A stretch of 16,912 bases of DNA from JAGPHI01 sp036661035 (GCA_036661035.1 JAVWZM010000049.1:1-16912), one strand, 5' to 3'. Numbered from the stretch's first letter, positions 1 through 7,249 are shown. Program-made: numbers and translations. The notes: generated by a model from the letters alone, not told the origin.

Positions 1-48
1 AGGCCTTTATTAAAAGAGCCTTGTGGGGGAACTTTGATTTTACACTGT

Positions 49-657
49 TTAATTTAAAAGATTATCCATAAAATTGCGTCTGAGTAAGGCAGAAACAAGA
101 GCGTGAATACATACCGTCGGAACAAACAAAACTGCGCATGCAAGCATTTTAAGCTCATAGCCAAGGCTGCTTCTTAAATCGGTATTTCCGCTAAAGCGGC
201 CTTTTAAAGAGCCAATGGGTATACCTAAGGTGTTGCCAGCCATTATTACGCGAATAGCCGCAAGAATGGCTTTTACTTTTTCGTTTCCATATACAGAAAC
301 AACCTGCTGCCATGCCTTTTGAGATGGCTTTCCTCGGCTGTTTGCATAATGCTGTGCAAATAGCAATGCCGGCAGCTCCTCGGCATCGGCATCTTCCATA
401 TATCCGCCAAGCAATTGGCGTATCTCGCTTTCGCCTAGCCCTGCCTCCAGTGCCGCCTGTGTGTGGGCATAGGAACACATGGCGCAGCCGTTTACCTGTG
501 TAACGCAAAGCATGATGCGCTCTTTCATAGACGGATACAAAATATTTAACTTCATCGCCCTTTTAAGCGCTGAAAAGCTTCGCGCGGCAAGGTATAAAAT
601 GCGATAGCTTTCGCAAGCGGTATACAATCTGCTACCTGTATTCATCGTGCTTTTCAC
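49..657 (-). CDS. AhpD-like carboxymuconolactone decarboxylase family protein with C-terminal membrane segment
   Basis: Residues 43-75 carry the AhpD-type signature: Glu46 (KERI), then Cys58-x-x-Cys61 and His65 (GCAMCSYAH). In AhpD this CxxC/His set is a redox or proton-relay site, so a thiol peroxidase or disulfide reductase role is likely. The exact substrate is unknown. Family members usually end soon after the helical core. This 202-residue version adds a basic tail and a hydrophobic stretch at about 168-193, which suggests membrane association. It is the last gene of the five-gene operon and begins 8 nt after the dipeptidase stop. The first in-frame start is a GTG at 657 and an ATG lies at 645; neither has a strong ribosome binding site, so the exact start is uncertain. 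Its place beside a C-S lyase and a dipeptidase fits thiol-related metabolism (inference). Confidence 0.8.
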   Translation of the reverse strand: MKSTMNTGSRLYTACESYRILYLAARSFSALKRAMKLNILYPSMKERIMLCVTQVNGCAMCSYAHTQAALEAGLGESEIRQLLGGYMEDADAEELPALLFAQHYANSRGKPSQKAWQQVVSVYGNEKVKAILAAIRVIMAGNTLGIPIGSLKGRFSGNTDLRSSLGYELKMLACAVLFVPTVCIHALVSALLRRNFMDNLLN

Positions 658-665
658 AGCTTTCT

Positions 666-1643
666 TTATAGCGCGTCTGCAAGCACACGCTGTACGTTTT
701 TATATGCAATATGTTCAATTTCTTCAGCGGTAAAGCCCTCTTGCTCAAGCTTATAAAACAGCAAAGGCATTTTGTCGGCACCGGGTATCGCAAGGTTGCC
801 TTTAATGCCATCAAAATCCGTGCCTATTGCGGCGCAGCCTATGCCGCCTATTTGTATCATGTGGCGCAGCTGCGCAAGAATGTTCGGCAATGTGCTTTCC
901 GTAGAGGTAATGTCTGCGCTTAAAAAACCGGGGCCGAAATTAACGCCGGCAACGCCGCCCTTTTCCGCAAGCGCTTTCAGCATTTCGTCTGTAAGGTTTC
1001 GGCGGTGCGGGCTTAAAGCGCGGCAATTGGAATGAGATGCCACAAATGGCTTTTTGCTTATGTTTAGCACATCGGCAAATCCGCCGTCGGATAGATGAGA
1101 TACGTCTATTAATATGCCAAGCTCGTTCATGCGCTCTACTGCCAGCTTGCCAAAATCTGTTAAGCCTAAACCCATGGCAGCGGCATCGTCGGAATTTGGA
1201 AAGCCAAAGCAGTTTGGCTGATTCCACGTAAGCGATATAAGGCGCACGCCCATTTTATAAAAACGTTCCAGCTTTTCCATGCTGCCGTCAACTGCTCGCC
1301 CGTCCTCTAAAGTTAAAAATGCGGATATTTTATGGTTTTCATAATTTTGTTTTAGTTCCGCTGCATTTCCTGCAAATGCTATGGTTTCACTGTGGCATTT
1401 AATCGTGTTTTCAAAAATATTGCACAGCTTTTCAATATAGGCATCGTTCTTTGGGAAAAACGGTCCCATATATTTTTTCATCTTAATCGGCGGCATGAAA
1501 ATGGCAAAAAACTGTGCCATACATTCGCCTTTTTGCAGTCGTTCAACATCAACCATAGCTTTTGGCAAGGAAAACACATCTTTTTTACGGTGTAGCCATG
1601 CCTGCATTAATGTGTCGCAGTGCATATCAATATATGGTGTCAT
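666..1643 (-). CDS. Peptidase family M19 (membrane/renal-type) dipeptidase
   Basis: Zinc-dependent dipeptidase of the M19 amidohydrolase-fold family, which cleaves L-x and L-D dipeptides, including Cys-Gly in the mammalian enzyme. Counting from the upstream ATG at 1649, the binuclear zinc ligands are all visible: His10/Asp12 in DMHCD, Glu115 in LEDGRA, His185 in DVSH and His206 in ASHSN. The IGTDFDGI motif near residue 286 supplies the late Asp. The length (325 aa) is normal for bacterial members. I see no signal peptide, so it acts in the cytoplasm and needs imported substrate. The ATG at 1643 is preferred to the one at 1649 because GAGG lies 8 nt before it but only 2 nt before the upstream one. 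It starts 10 nt after the partner membrane gene and is co-transcribed with it. Confidence 0.93.
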   Translation of the reverse strand: MTPYIDMHCDTLMQAWLHRKKDVFSLPKAMVDVERLQKGECMAQFFAIFMPPIKMKKYMGPFFPKNDAYIEKLCNIFENTIKCHSETIAFAGNAAELKQNYENHKISAFLTLEDGRAVDGSMEKLERFYKMGVRLISLTWNQPNCFGFPNSDDAAAMGLGLTDFGKLAVERMNELGILIDVSHLSDGGFADVLNISKKPFVASHSNCRALSPHRRNLTDEMLKALAEKGGVAGVNFGPGFLSADITSTESTLPNILAQLRHMIQIGGIGCAAIGTDFDGIKGNLAIPGADKMPLLFYKLEQEGFTAEEIEHIAYKNVQRVLADAL

Positions 1644-1653
1644 TTGCATTTCC

Positions 1654-2214
1654 TCACATTTTCAGTCTGGCGATAAAGGTTACAAGCAGCGCACCGTAAA
1701 CACTGGGCAACGCATAGTTTAACGCATTGCTCACGCTCTCGGGTAAAATGGAAATAATATAGCTGCCGAATAAAATAACAATCGCCAAAACAATAAAGTT
1801 TACTACAACAGATGCAACTATGCCTATTACTCCCGCAAATTCACTTTTGCGAGTGCCTAGCTTTGCGCCTACGGCAGTTTGCGCCGCAGTTGCCGCCGGA
1901 ATACGCATGTTTGTGATATTGCCTGCCACAAAGCTGATGTAAGAGCCTGTAATGCCTATCATTGGGAAATAAAGCGCAGGCTCTAAAATCCATGTGAAAA
2001 CCTCAAGGCCAATCATGGTGGCGGCGGCTTTCAAAATAACGTCCCAGCCTGGGTGCATGCCATGAAAAAACGAAAAATACAGGGCGGGCAAAAAGCTGAG
2101 TACTAAGATAAGCAGCATAGTAAAGGTGCCATATTTATGTACCTTTGGGAGATATTCTTTTTGATATATAGTGTCTTGTTCTTCGGTTGTTACTGGCTTT
2201 TTAGTATCGTTCAT
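1654..2214 (-). CDS. Multispanning membrane protein, partner of the DUF5058 protein (putative transporter subunit)
   Basis: A 186-aa protein with a short charged cytoplasmic N-terminus (residues 1-25) and about four to five hydrophobic segments (roughly 31-50, 62-80, 84-105, 124-153, 165-184). The loop TNMRIPAATAAQTAVG is Ala/Thr-rich and looks like a conserved packing or pore region. From memory, homologues sit next to DUF5058 genes and are sometimes labelled as small-conductance mechanosensitive channels, but nothing here resembles the MscS beta domain, so I do not adopt that name. The start has a strong site, GGAGG 8 nt upstream. It lies 15 nt after the DUF5058 gene and is followed immediately by the dipeptidase. 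The pair is most simply read as two subunits of an importer for the peptide that the dipeptidase degrades (inference). Confidence 0.7.
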   Translation of the reverse strand: MNDTKKPVTTEEQDTIYQKEYLPKVHKYGTFTMLLILVLSFLPALYFSFFHGMHPGWDVILKAAATMIGLEVFTWILEPALYFPMIGITGSYISFVAGNITNMRIPAATAAQTAVGAKLGTRKSEFAGVIGIVASVVVNFIVLAIVILFGSYIISILPESVSNALNYALPSVYGALLVTFIARLKM

Positions 2215-2229
2215 GTTGTTTTCCTCCCC

Positions 2230-2955
2230 TTAAAGTATTGCGTTTGTTACAGCGCCGGCAATAATACCACCAAGCACAGACAAACACATTGCCCATTCTT
2301 TCATCCATTTTTGCTTAAGCTTACCTGCCAAAACGTTGAGTAAAAGCATTAAAACAGCGGCAAAAATAAGGGAAATTAAATGCGGAACACTTTTGCGTGC
2401 TTGGATAAACGAGAGTGCCAAAAAGATTAAAAGCGGCAGTAACGCGCTTAAAACCCACGCTAGAACAGAACGTTTTTTACCCTCGGCAGGCACTACGATA
2501 TTATTTATAGCCTTGCCTACTCCACGCGTAACAAGGGGAACAAAAATAAGATATCCGCTGCTCATAAATGCGCATGTCCACAAGGCGGCGGTAAACGCTT
2601 TGCCCGTAAGGGCATCAATGCCAAGAGAAACTCCAGCCATTTCAGCACCAATGCTGGCGGCTGTAAGCTCTGTGCTGGCAGAGCCAATCATACCGACACG
2701 CATTAAGGTGAACGGTGCGCCAAGCATGGAAATCATGCTTAATGCAACAACAAAAACAGAAAGAGCCGGGCCTATTGATACTACGCCGCCTGTTTTAAGA
2801 CAAGTTTTTATTTCACTTTGTGACAAAAGCTGAGTTTTGTCGATGTACTTTCGCGCCAAGCGAAACAATGTTACCGATTGAAATACCGTTGCCCCGATGA
2901 TGAGCCCTGCAAAAATCCACATTGCGGGACCATTTGCCAATTGCATGATGTCCAT
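2230..2955 (-). CDS. DUF5058 family membrane protein
   Basis: A 241-aa polytopic membrane protein recognised by overall sequence as DUF5058 (GPAMWIFAGLIIGATVFQS near the N-terminus, SASTELTAASIGAEMAG in the middle). About six hydrophobic segments are visible: 12-32, 54-76, 110-140, 162-180, 190-205 and 222-240. The TELTAASIGAEMAG stretch carries two Glu residues inside a membrane-like region, as expected for substrate- or ion-coupled transport. The biochemical function of the family is unknown to me. A GAGG site precedes the ATG at 2955 by 7 nt; a second ATG lies three codons in. It sits between the C-S lyase gene (25 nt upstream) and its smaller membrane partner (15 nt downstream), which supports a joint transporter. 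Confidence 0.75.
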   Translation of the reverse strand: MDIMQLANGPAMWIFAGLIIGATVFQSVTLFRLARKYIDKTQLLSQSEIKTCLKTGGVVSIGPALSVFVVALSMISMLGAPFTLMRVGMIGSASTELTAASIGAEMAGVSLGIDALTGKAFTAALWTCAFMSSGYLIFVPLVTRGVGKAINNIVVPAEGKKRSVLAWVLSALLPLLIFLALSFIQARKSVPHLISLIFAAVLMLLLNVLAGKLKQKWMKEWAMCLSVLGGIIAGAVTNAIL

Positions 2956-2980
2956 GATTTTTCCTCATTTCTTTTTTATA

Positions 2981-4177
2981 TTACAGCCCTTCAAACTGCT
3001 TTGCTATACGTGTAAATGCTTCCCTCACTATCTCTCGGCGCGTGGAAAGGCAGATGCGCTCAAAACCGGCCCCACATTCCGGATCAAACATAAGCCCGCC
3101 CTCTAAAACAACATTCGCGTCGATATATATTTTTTTATGAATTTCTTCGGCAGATAAGCCATAATCGCGAAAATCCATCCAAAGAATGTACGTGCCTTCA
3201 GGGCATACGCATTTCATTTTAGGGAGATTTTCTTTGCAAAAGCCAAGTACCCAATCAATGGTACCGTCTAAGTAATTTTTAAGCTCCTCTAGCCATTCCT
3301 CGCCGCCATTATATGCGCCTATGGTTGCCGCCAATGTAAAGGGTGACGGGAATAAAAGGCCAAGCTGCGCCGAATATTTGCCTCTCAGCGCAGGATTTGT
3401 AATCACCACATTAGTTGCTTTAAGCCCTGCTAGATTAAATGTTTTGTTGGCGGCAGTACAGGTCACAAGGTTATTTCCGTCCACTAAAGTGGCAAGTGGG
3501 TGAAAAACAGAGCTTTGGCGAATAAGGTCGCCATGTATTTCGTCTGCTATAACAACTATTTCGTTTTTAACGCAGATATCATACATACGTATTAAATCCG
3601 CGTCAGACCATATGCGCCCTGTGGGGTTATGCGGATTGCACAAGATAAAGCATTTGGTTTGCGGCAATGCGGCTTTTTGTTCAAAATCATCAAAATCAAT
3701 GGAATAATATCCGTTTGTATTAACTAGTGGACTGTTTACAACCACGCGCCCTGTGCCTAGAATAGTGTTTGTAAACGGCGTATAAATGGGGCGGTTAATT
3801 AAAACGCCGTCGCCTGGCTTTGAAAAAGCAAGCAGTGCATGGCGTATTGCCGTTACCGTTCCGTCTACGTATAAAATCTCGTTTGGCTTGATTTCCCAGC
3901 CGTGACGGTGCAAAAACCAATTTGTAATTGCGCTGTAATAGCGAGGATTAAACGACGGATCTGTAACCGTGTAGCCATATAGGTTAAAATCCACTACCTT
4001 TTGTATTTCCGCTTTTACACTGGGTGGGCATCTGAAATCCATATCCGCCGTAAACAGCGGCAATGTGTCTTTATCCACACGTTCTGTAACCCCCATAACG
4101 GTTAAAAGCTTGCCGCTGTCCCATTTGGCACTGTTTGTGCCCATGCGATCAACAACCTCGTCAAAATTATAAACCAT
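2981..4177 (-). CDS. PatB/MalY-type PLP-dependent C-S lyase (cystathionine beta-lyase family aminotransferase fold)
   Basis: Fold-type I PLP enzyme of the MalY/PatB subgroup, which removes the thiol from cystathionine or cysteine S-conjugates, releasing pyruvate and ammonia. Counting from the ATG at 4177, the subgroup start (YNFDEVVDRMGTNSAKWD) and the TADMDF motif at 43-48 are present. NPHNPTGR at 181-188, ADEIHGDL at 211-218 and the PLP lysine Lys245 in TAANKTFNLAG follow. CLSTRRE near the C-terminus gives the carboxylate-binding Arg. Length is 398 aa, typical. An in-frame TTG at 4192 would add five residues, but the GGGAGG box lies between it and the ATG with 7-nt spacing, so the ATG is the start. 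It is the first gene of the operon, behind a consensus promoter. Aminotransferase activity cannot be excluded. Confidence 0.9.
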   Translation of the reverse strand: MVYNFDEVVDRMGTNSAKWDSGKLLTVMGVTERVDKDTLPLFTADMDFRCPPSVKAEIQKVVDFNLYGYTVTDPSFNPRYYSAITNWFLHRHGWEIKPNEILYVDGTVTAIRHALLAFSKPGDGVLINRPIYTPFTNTILGTGRVVVNSPLVNTNGYYSIDFDDFEQKAALPQTKCFILCNPHNPTGRIWSDADLIRMYDICVKNEIVVIADEIHGDLIRQSSVFHPLATLVDGNNLVTCTAANKTFNLAGLKATNVVITNPALRGKYSAQLGLLFPSPFTLAATIGAYNGGEEWLEELKNYLDGTIDWVLGFCKENLPKMKCVCPEGTYILWMDFRDYGLSAEEIHKKIYIDANVVLEGGLMFDPECGAGFERICLSTRREIVREAFTRIAKQFEGL

Positions 4178-4221
4178 TAATAAACCTCCCAAAATTCGCG
4201 TTTATTTTATACGCTAAAATA

Positions 4222-4249
4222 ATTATATCGCATACATGACTTATGTCAA
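4222..4249 (-). promoter_or_regulatory. Consensus sigma-A promoter of the C-S lyase/dipeptidase operon
   Basis: On the minus strand a perfect -35 TTGACA (4249-4244) is separated by 16 nt from a perfect -10 TATAAT (4227-4222). Transcription would begin near 4215, giving a leader of about 38 nt before the GGGAGG box and ATG of the lyase gene. A small dyad, TGAC-N4-GTCA, overlaps the -35 and the spacer and could be an operator. Confidence 0.85.
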
Positions 4250-4370
4250 TATAAAAAACGCACTATTTGCACAAATATTTAACATTAATTTTAAATTATT
4301 TAGATAATGCGACAATAATAGTTTTGCATGTTGTTTATTTTGTATTTTAAATTTGTATATTCGCCAAACC

Positions 4371-4422
4371 AAAAAAGGCAAAAAAATTCAGCACTCACAA
4401 GTGTTAAATTCTTTGCCTTTTA
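4371..4422 (-). terminator. Rho-independent terminator after the flippase gene
   Basis: On the minus strand, AAAAGGCAAA pairs with TTTGCCTTTT, AATT pairs with AATT, and CACT pairs with AGTG around a short TGTG loop. The right arm runs into TTTTTT. It lies about 34 nt after the flippase stop and upstream of the next operon's promoter. The plus strand ends in a run of four T, so weaker bidirectional activity is possible. Confidence 0.88.
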
Positions 4423-4455
4423 AAGTAATTTGCATTAAATTATTTATATTGTTAA

Positions 4456-5673
4456 TTACGCTTTAAAATATTTTTTTGCGCCGTAAATTCCAAAAGCAAT
4501 TAGGCAAGATAGCTGCACGGTAAGCGCCAAAATGGCAGAATACGTTGCACCTTGCATGCTGAATATTCTGATAAGCGGCACACTGGCTAATAGCGACACT
4601 GCAATGCCTGCGCAATTGGCGATAACAAGCCCTTTTAGCACTCGCAATATAGTAAGGAGCATTGATGCAAAAAGCACCATGGCGGTTTCTACAGCCGCTA
4701 CTACCATTGGCAATAAAAGATATGCATACGGTACAGCGTCTTTCGATACAAACACCTTTAGCCCCCATTCGCCCACCACTGCCGCGCCCACAAGCCCCAC
4801 AGGCAAAAGCAAGGCAAGCAAAATTGCCACACGCAAAATGAGGGAAAGAAAGCCCTTTTTATCTTTTTGAGCAACACGGCTTGAAATAAGCGTAATAAGC
4901 GGTGTAAACAAATATGCCGCGCCCACCTGAAGCAACAGCACAGGGGCAGTGACCGAATTATATATACCCATAATTTCCGTGCCAAGCTCGCGCTCTAAAA
5001 ATAGCTTTGGTAAACTGGCAGATGCCGTGCTTAGCACGCTGTATAACGCAAGAGGGGCGCACACCCATAAAAGCTCTATTGCGCCATCTCCGGTTTGCCC
5101 TTTAAAATACGGCAATGCCGCTTTGCTGTCATACAACAATATTGCGCCCCATGTAAACGCGCACATTAGCCCAAGGGTAAGCGGCAGGCTTTTAGTAAAC
5201 AGCAAACCCGCGGCAAATGGAATAAGCGTAGTAAAGCTGCGCAGAATGTACGATTTGCCGGCAATGTATAGCTTTCCGTCTTTTTGGCACATGCCGTGCA
5301 GCACGTCGGAAAACGGCTCCGACAGGCGATACAAAAGGTATAACGCAATGCAAAGCCGCTGTAAATAAGAATACGGTATTGCAAAGCTTAACAGCATGCA
5401 AAAGAACGCCGCTATGCCGCAAGTGATAAGGCGGCTGTCTAAATATGCCCGCTGTGAAAAGCGATTATCCGCGTCCGACACTTGATATGTGCGCATGCCA
5501 TAGGACGCAAGTGTGATAAAGGTATTTGTTACCGTCATGGCAGTACCGAGTAAGCCCGACACCTCAAAGCCCGCAAGACGCACCACTAAAATAGTGGTAA
5601 GCCAAGTACACATTTGATATAAAACCGCACCCAGCGTATTCCAAAAGAAATTGCGCTTTATGTTTTCCTGCAT
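4456..5673 (-). CDS. Wzx-type polysaccharide flippase (MOP superfamily)
   Basis: A 405-aa protein with about 12 hydrophobic segments spread over its whole length. The N-terminus (RNFFWNTLGAVLYQMCTWLTT, split by a basic start) is characteristic of oligosaccharide flippases of the MOP/MATE superfamily, which move undecaprenyl-linked repeat units across the membrane. Length is at the short end for Wzx (roughly 400-480). The start at 5673 has AAGGA 7-8 nt upstream. It is the last gene before a strong terminator and is separated from the SMR pair by 152 nt, in which I see no convincing promoter, so it is probably part of the upstream polysaccharide operon. The substrate may be the same polymer that the acylation genes decorate (inference). 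A teichuronic acid or capsule exporter is also possible. Confidence 0.85.
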   Translation of the reverse strand: MQENIKRNFFWNTLGAVLYQMCTWLTTILVVRLAGFEVSGLLGTAMTVTNTFITLASYGMRTYQVSDADNRFSQRAYLDSRLITCGIAAFFCMLLSFAIPYSYLQRLCIALYLLYRLSEPFSDVLHGMCQKDGKLYIAGKSYILRSFTTLIPFAAGLLFTKSLPLTLGLMCAFTWGAILLYDSKAALPYFKGQTGDGAIELLWVCAPLALYSVLSTASASLPKLFLERELGTEIMGIYNSVTAPVLLLQVGAAYLFTPLITLISSRVAQKDKKGFLSLILRVAILLALLLPVGLVGAAVVGEWGLKVFVSKDAVPYAYLLLPMVVAAVETAMVLFASMLLTILRVLKGLVIANCAGIAVSLLASVPLIRIFSMQGATYSAILALTVQLSCLIAFGIYGAKKYFKA

Positions 5674-5825
5674 ATAAAGTTCCTTTCTTTTGTTTCGTTA
5701 AATTTTGATATTTTCTGTTAAAAACTTATCCTAAATGCACATTATTGCGCATAAACAATTAAAGCGATTTAACCACAACGCTGCTTTTGCGGCTTTGCTC
5801 ATGATAAAATGGTTTTAATTGAATA

Positions 5826-6173
5826 TTATCCTAAAGCGTATACGGCAATACCTGCAATTATCATAAGCAATGCCAGCACCTTGCGTTTTGTTAATTTTTC
5901 TTTAAAAATAAATACGCCAAACACAGTAATGTATAAATATGCCGAGGTTTCTAAGATAGGTCCAAGAGATAGCGGCATACCCTTGTACGCCCATACACTA
6001 AGCAAAGTGGTGCCAAAAAATATGGCATATGCAATAATAACCAGTGGGTTTAAATATTCTCCGATAATATTGTCGTAATGCTTAAGCGCAGCTTTTTTTA
6101 GCATTACTTGGCTAATAGAGCCAAGTAAAACGCCTGTAAGTGATATTAAAATATACGGAAGCATACTATTCAT
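5826..6173 (-). CDS. SMR/ArnF-like four-helix half transporter, second of a pair
   Basis: A 115-aa protein with four predicted transmembrane helices in the small multidrug resistance/DMT fold (SISQVMLKKAA at the end of helix 1, PLSLGPILETSAYLYI in helix 3, FKEKLTKRKVLALLMIIAG before and in helix 4). The first helix lacks the membrane-embedded Glu used by drug-exporting SMR pumps. ArnE/ArnF-type sugar-lipid translocases likewise lack it, so flipping of an undecaprenyl-phosphate sugar is the better guess. An upstream in-frame ATG at 6215 lies inside the previous gene; the ATG at 6173 has AAGGAGG 6 nt before it and is chosen. It overlaps the end of its sister gene by 8 nt, so translation is coupled and a heterodimer is likely. 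Confidence 0.85.
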   Translation of the reverse strand: MNSMLPYILISLTGVLLGSISQVMLKKAALKHYDNIIGEYLNPLVIIAYAIFFGTTLLSVWAYKGMPLSLGPILETSAYLYITVFGVFIFKEKLTKRKVLALLMIIAGIAVYALG

Positions 6174-6522
6174 GGCTTGCCTCCTTATCGCTTGTGGCAT
6201 ACAGCACAACACCAACTATGATAATACCGGCACCTATAAGCTTTTGTACTGTGATAGTTTCTCCGAAAATCAGCATGCCCCAAAGCATGCCCCATACAAC
6301 GGTTATTGCTTTATTGGCATAGGCTGTAGTAAGTGGCATGCGCTTTATTACCTGCTGCCATAAAATAGCATATATGCCTAAAATTACAATAACTAAGCCG
6401 TAAAATAATATAAAATTAAAGCTCAAAAATTTTTCTTGCCCTGCAAGCTTTGCACATATGGGTGAAAAGCTGAACAAAAGCATCAATGCATGTAAAAGCA
6501 CGTAGGTTTTAATGTTTTTCAT
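6166..6522 (-). CDS. SMR/ArnE-like four-helix half transporter, first of a pair
   Basis: A 118-aa protein with four hydrophobic helices (about 6-24, 33-55, 65-83, 90-109) and the SMR/EamA half-unit pattern: SPICAKLAG in helix 1, PLTTAYANKAI in helix 3, and FGETITVQKLIGAGIIIVGV in helix 4. Helix 1 has no Glu, which argues against a classical drug efflux pump. Its ATG overlaps the TGA of the broken glycosyltransferase upstream (ATGA), with AAGGA 6 nt before the start. It therefore once followed that glycosyltransferase as a coupled partner, as ArnC-type transferases accompany ArnE/F translocases. Its glycosyltransferase is now only a fragment, so it may be an orphan or may serve another enzyme. 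Confidence 0.85.
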   Translation of the reverse strand: MKNIKTYVLLHALMLLFSFSPICAKLAGQEKFLSFNFILFYGLVIVILGIYAILWQQVIKRMPLTTAYANKAITVVWGMLWGMLIFGETITVQKLIGAGIIIVGVVLYATSDKEASHE

Positions 6523-6662
6523 TCTTTGTCCTTACTATTTATATTTATTTGTTTATCCTCAAAATTCAAACGTTTTTCTTCTATTACGAGTGGTCTGTTT
6601 ACAATTCGCGTATTCATGTTAAGTATATACTCGCCTATCAAGCCTATAAAAAATAGCTGTAT
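6519..6662 (-). pseudogene. C-terminal remnant of a GtrB/DPM1-type bactoprenol glycosyltransferase
   Basis: Only the last 47 codons remain. The frame begins IQLFFIGLIGEY and continues with NTRIVNRPLVIEEKRL, which I recognise as the end of GT2-family membrane glycosyltransferases of the GtrB/ArnC/DPM1 type. These have LFFIGxxGEY in the last helix and NRPxYIVEE after it. A TAA lies immediately upstream in this frame at 6665-6663, and the catalytic domain is missing. The TGA (6521-6519) overlaps the ATG of the first SMR gene. The remnant is fused at DNA level to the nucleotidyltransferase remnant, which shows a deletion rather than a simple point mutation. Confidence 0.8.
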
Positions 6663-6774
6663 TTAGCACAGCCAAGATTGGTTTATCGCCTATTTCTATC
6701 ATTGGTTTTGGTTTTAAATGGCTTTCTTCTGAAATGCGTGTTCCAAGGCAACCTGCCAATATTACAACCTTCAA
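6619..6774 (-). pseudogene. N-terminal remnant of a glucose-1-phosphate cytidylyltransferase-like gene (RfbF type)
   Basis: From a TTG at 6774 the frame reads LKVVILAGCLGTRISEE and then SHLKPKPMIEIGDKPIL. This matches the nucleotide-binding start of sugar-1-phosphate nucleotidyltransferases, closest in my memory to RfbF/DdhA (AGGLGTRISEESxxKPKPM). The second Gly of the GG pair has become Cys. Homology stops after about 34 residues, near 6672, then 17 unrelated codons lead to a TAA at 6621-6619. There is no good ribosome binding site. Downstream DNA, in a different frame, is the glycosyltransferase remnant, so the rest of this gene and whatever lay between have been lost. Confidence 0.8.
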
Positions 6775-7021
6775 AAAATCACATACTATAAATTCAAATT
6801 AGTATTTGTGGGCTGATTTACAGCTTTACAAAAGTCCATAATGTCTTTTTATGGTACCACATTCTCGATAATTTGTCTATGCCGAAGTGCCGCGGTGTGG
6901 CGAATGTTAATGTGAAATTGCAATAGCATTTAGGCTGTAAAAGATGTCGTTTTTCATTTTCAGATACCACCAAAATATATTCACAGAACCGCAATTTGCA
7001 TATCTAAGCTTATAGCCGATT
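6775..7021. other. Non-coding spacer between carrier protein gene and deletion scar
   Basis: No gene with a plausible start is visible in these 247 nt. The minus-strand frame 7020-6907 stays open for 37 codons (beginning IGYKLRYANCG, ending NAIAISH) with no start codon; it could be a further gene remnant but I do not recognise it. The only signal I can name is the weak promoter candidate at 6879-6851. Confidence 0.5.
6851..6879 (-). promoter_or_regulatory. Possible promoter ahead of the pseudogene scar and SMR genes
   Basis: TAGACA (6879-6874) is followed after 17 nt by TACCAT (6856-6851), matching the consensus at 5/6 and 4/6 positions. It would give a transcript through the two remnants into the SMR pair and flippase, independent of the acylation operon. 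There is no other support. Confidence 0.35.
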
Positions 7022-7249
7022 TTACTCCTCGCGCACGCGCTGTACCATTTTCCACAGTGCCGCTGCAGAATTAAAATTATCCGGCATTATCTCCGTTGCC
7101 GGTATTTCGATATCATATTCATCGTTAAGCGCATTTATAGTGCCAATAATGTCAAAGGAATCAAAAACGGCATCGTCAATTAATGTTGTGCATGTGTTAT
7201 AATCCACTCCGCTTTTAATATCCTCTAAAATCTCTATTATTCTGTCCAT
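7022..7249 (-). CDS. DltC-like acyl/aminoacyl carrier protein
   Basis: A 75-residue acidic protein of the phosphopantetheine-binding fold, the size of DltC. Ser31 in AVFDSFDIIG matches the DSxx attachment site that carries the 4'-phosphopantetheine arm. The following LNDEYDIEIPATEI is the usual helix-2/loop pattern. It should accept an aminoacyl group from the DltA-like enzyme and present it to the MBOAT at the inner face of the membrane. Its ATG overlaps the decarboxylase stop (TAATG) and has GGAGG 8 nt upstream, so the two proteins are made in a coupled way. It is the last intact gene of the acylation block. A different carrier role, such as in a small peptide or lipid pathway, is less likely given the MBOAT and DltD neighbours. 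Confidence 0.9.
   Translation of the reverse strand: MDRIIEILEDIKSGVDYNTCTTLIDDAVFDSFDIIGTINALNDEYDIEIPATEIMPDNFNSAAALWKMVQRVREE

Noticed and set aside
1..48. Terminator after the AhpD-like gene
   Set aside because: Only a 4-bp AGGC/GCCT stem with a long loop is visible before the edge; too weak to call.
1654..2214. Small-conductance mechanosensitive channel
   Set aside because: The label is used for related proteins in memory, but no MscS pore helix or beta domain is visible; a transporter partner role is better supported by context.
4532..5368. Plus-strand open frames opposite the flippase and elsewhere
   Set aside because: They are antisense to well-identified genes, have no ribosome binding sites and encode low-complexity or basic sequences unlike any family.
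6907..7020. Open frame of 37 codons after the carrier protein gene
   Set aside because: No start codon, no recognisable family; it may be another remnant but cannot be supported as a gene.
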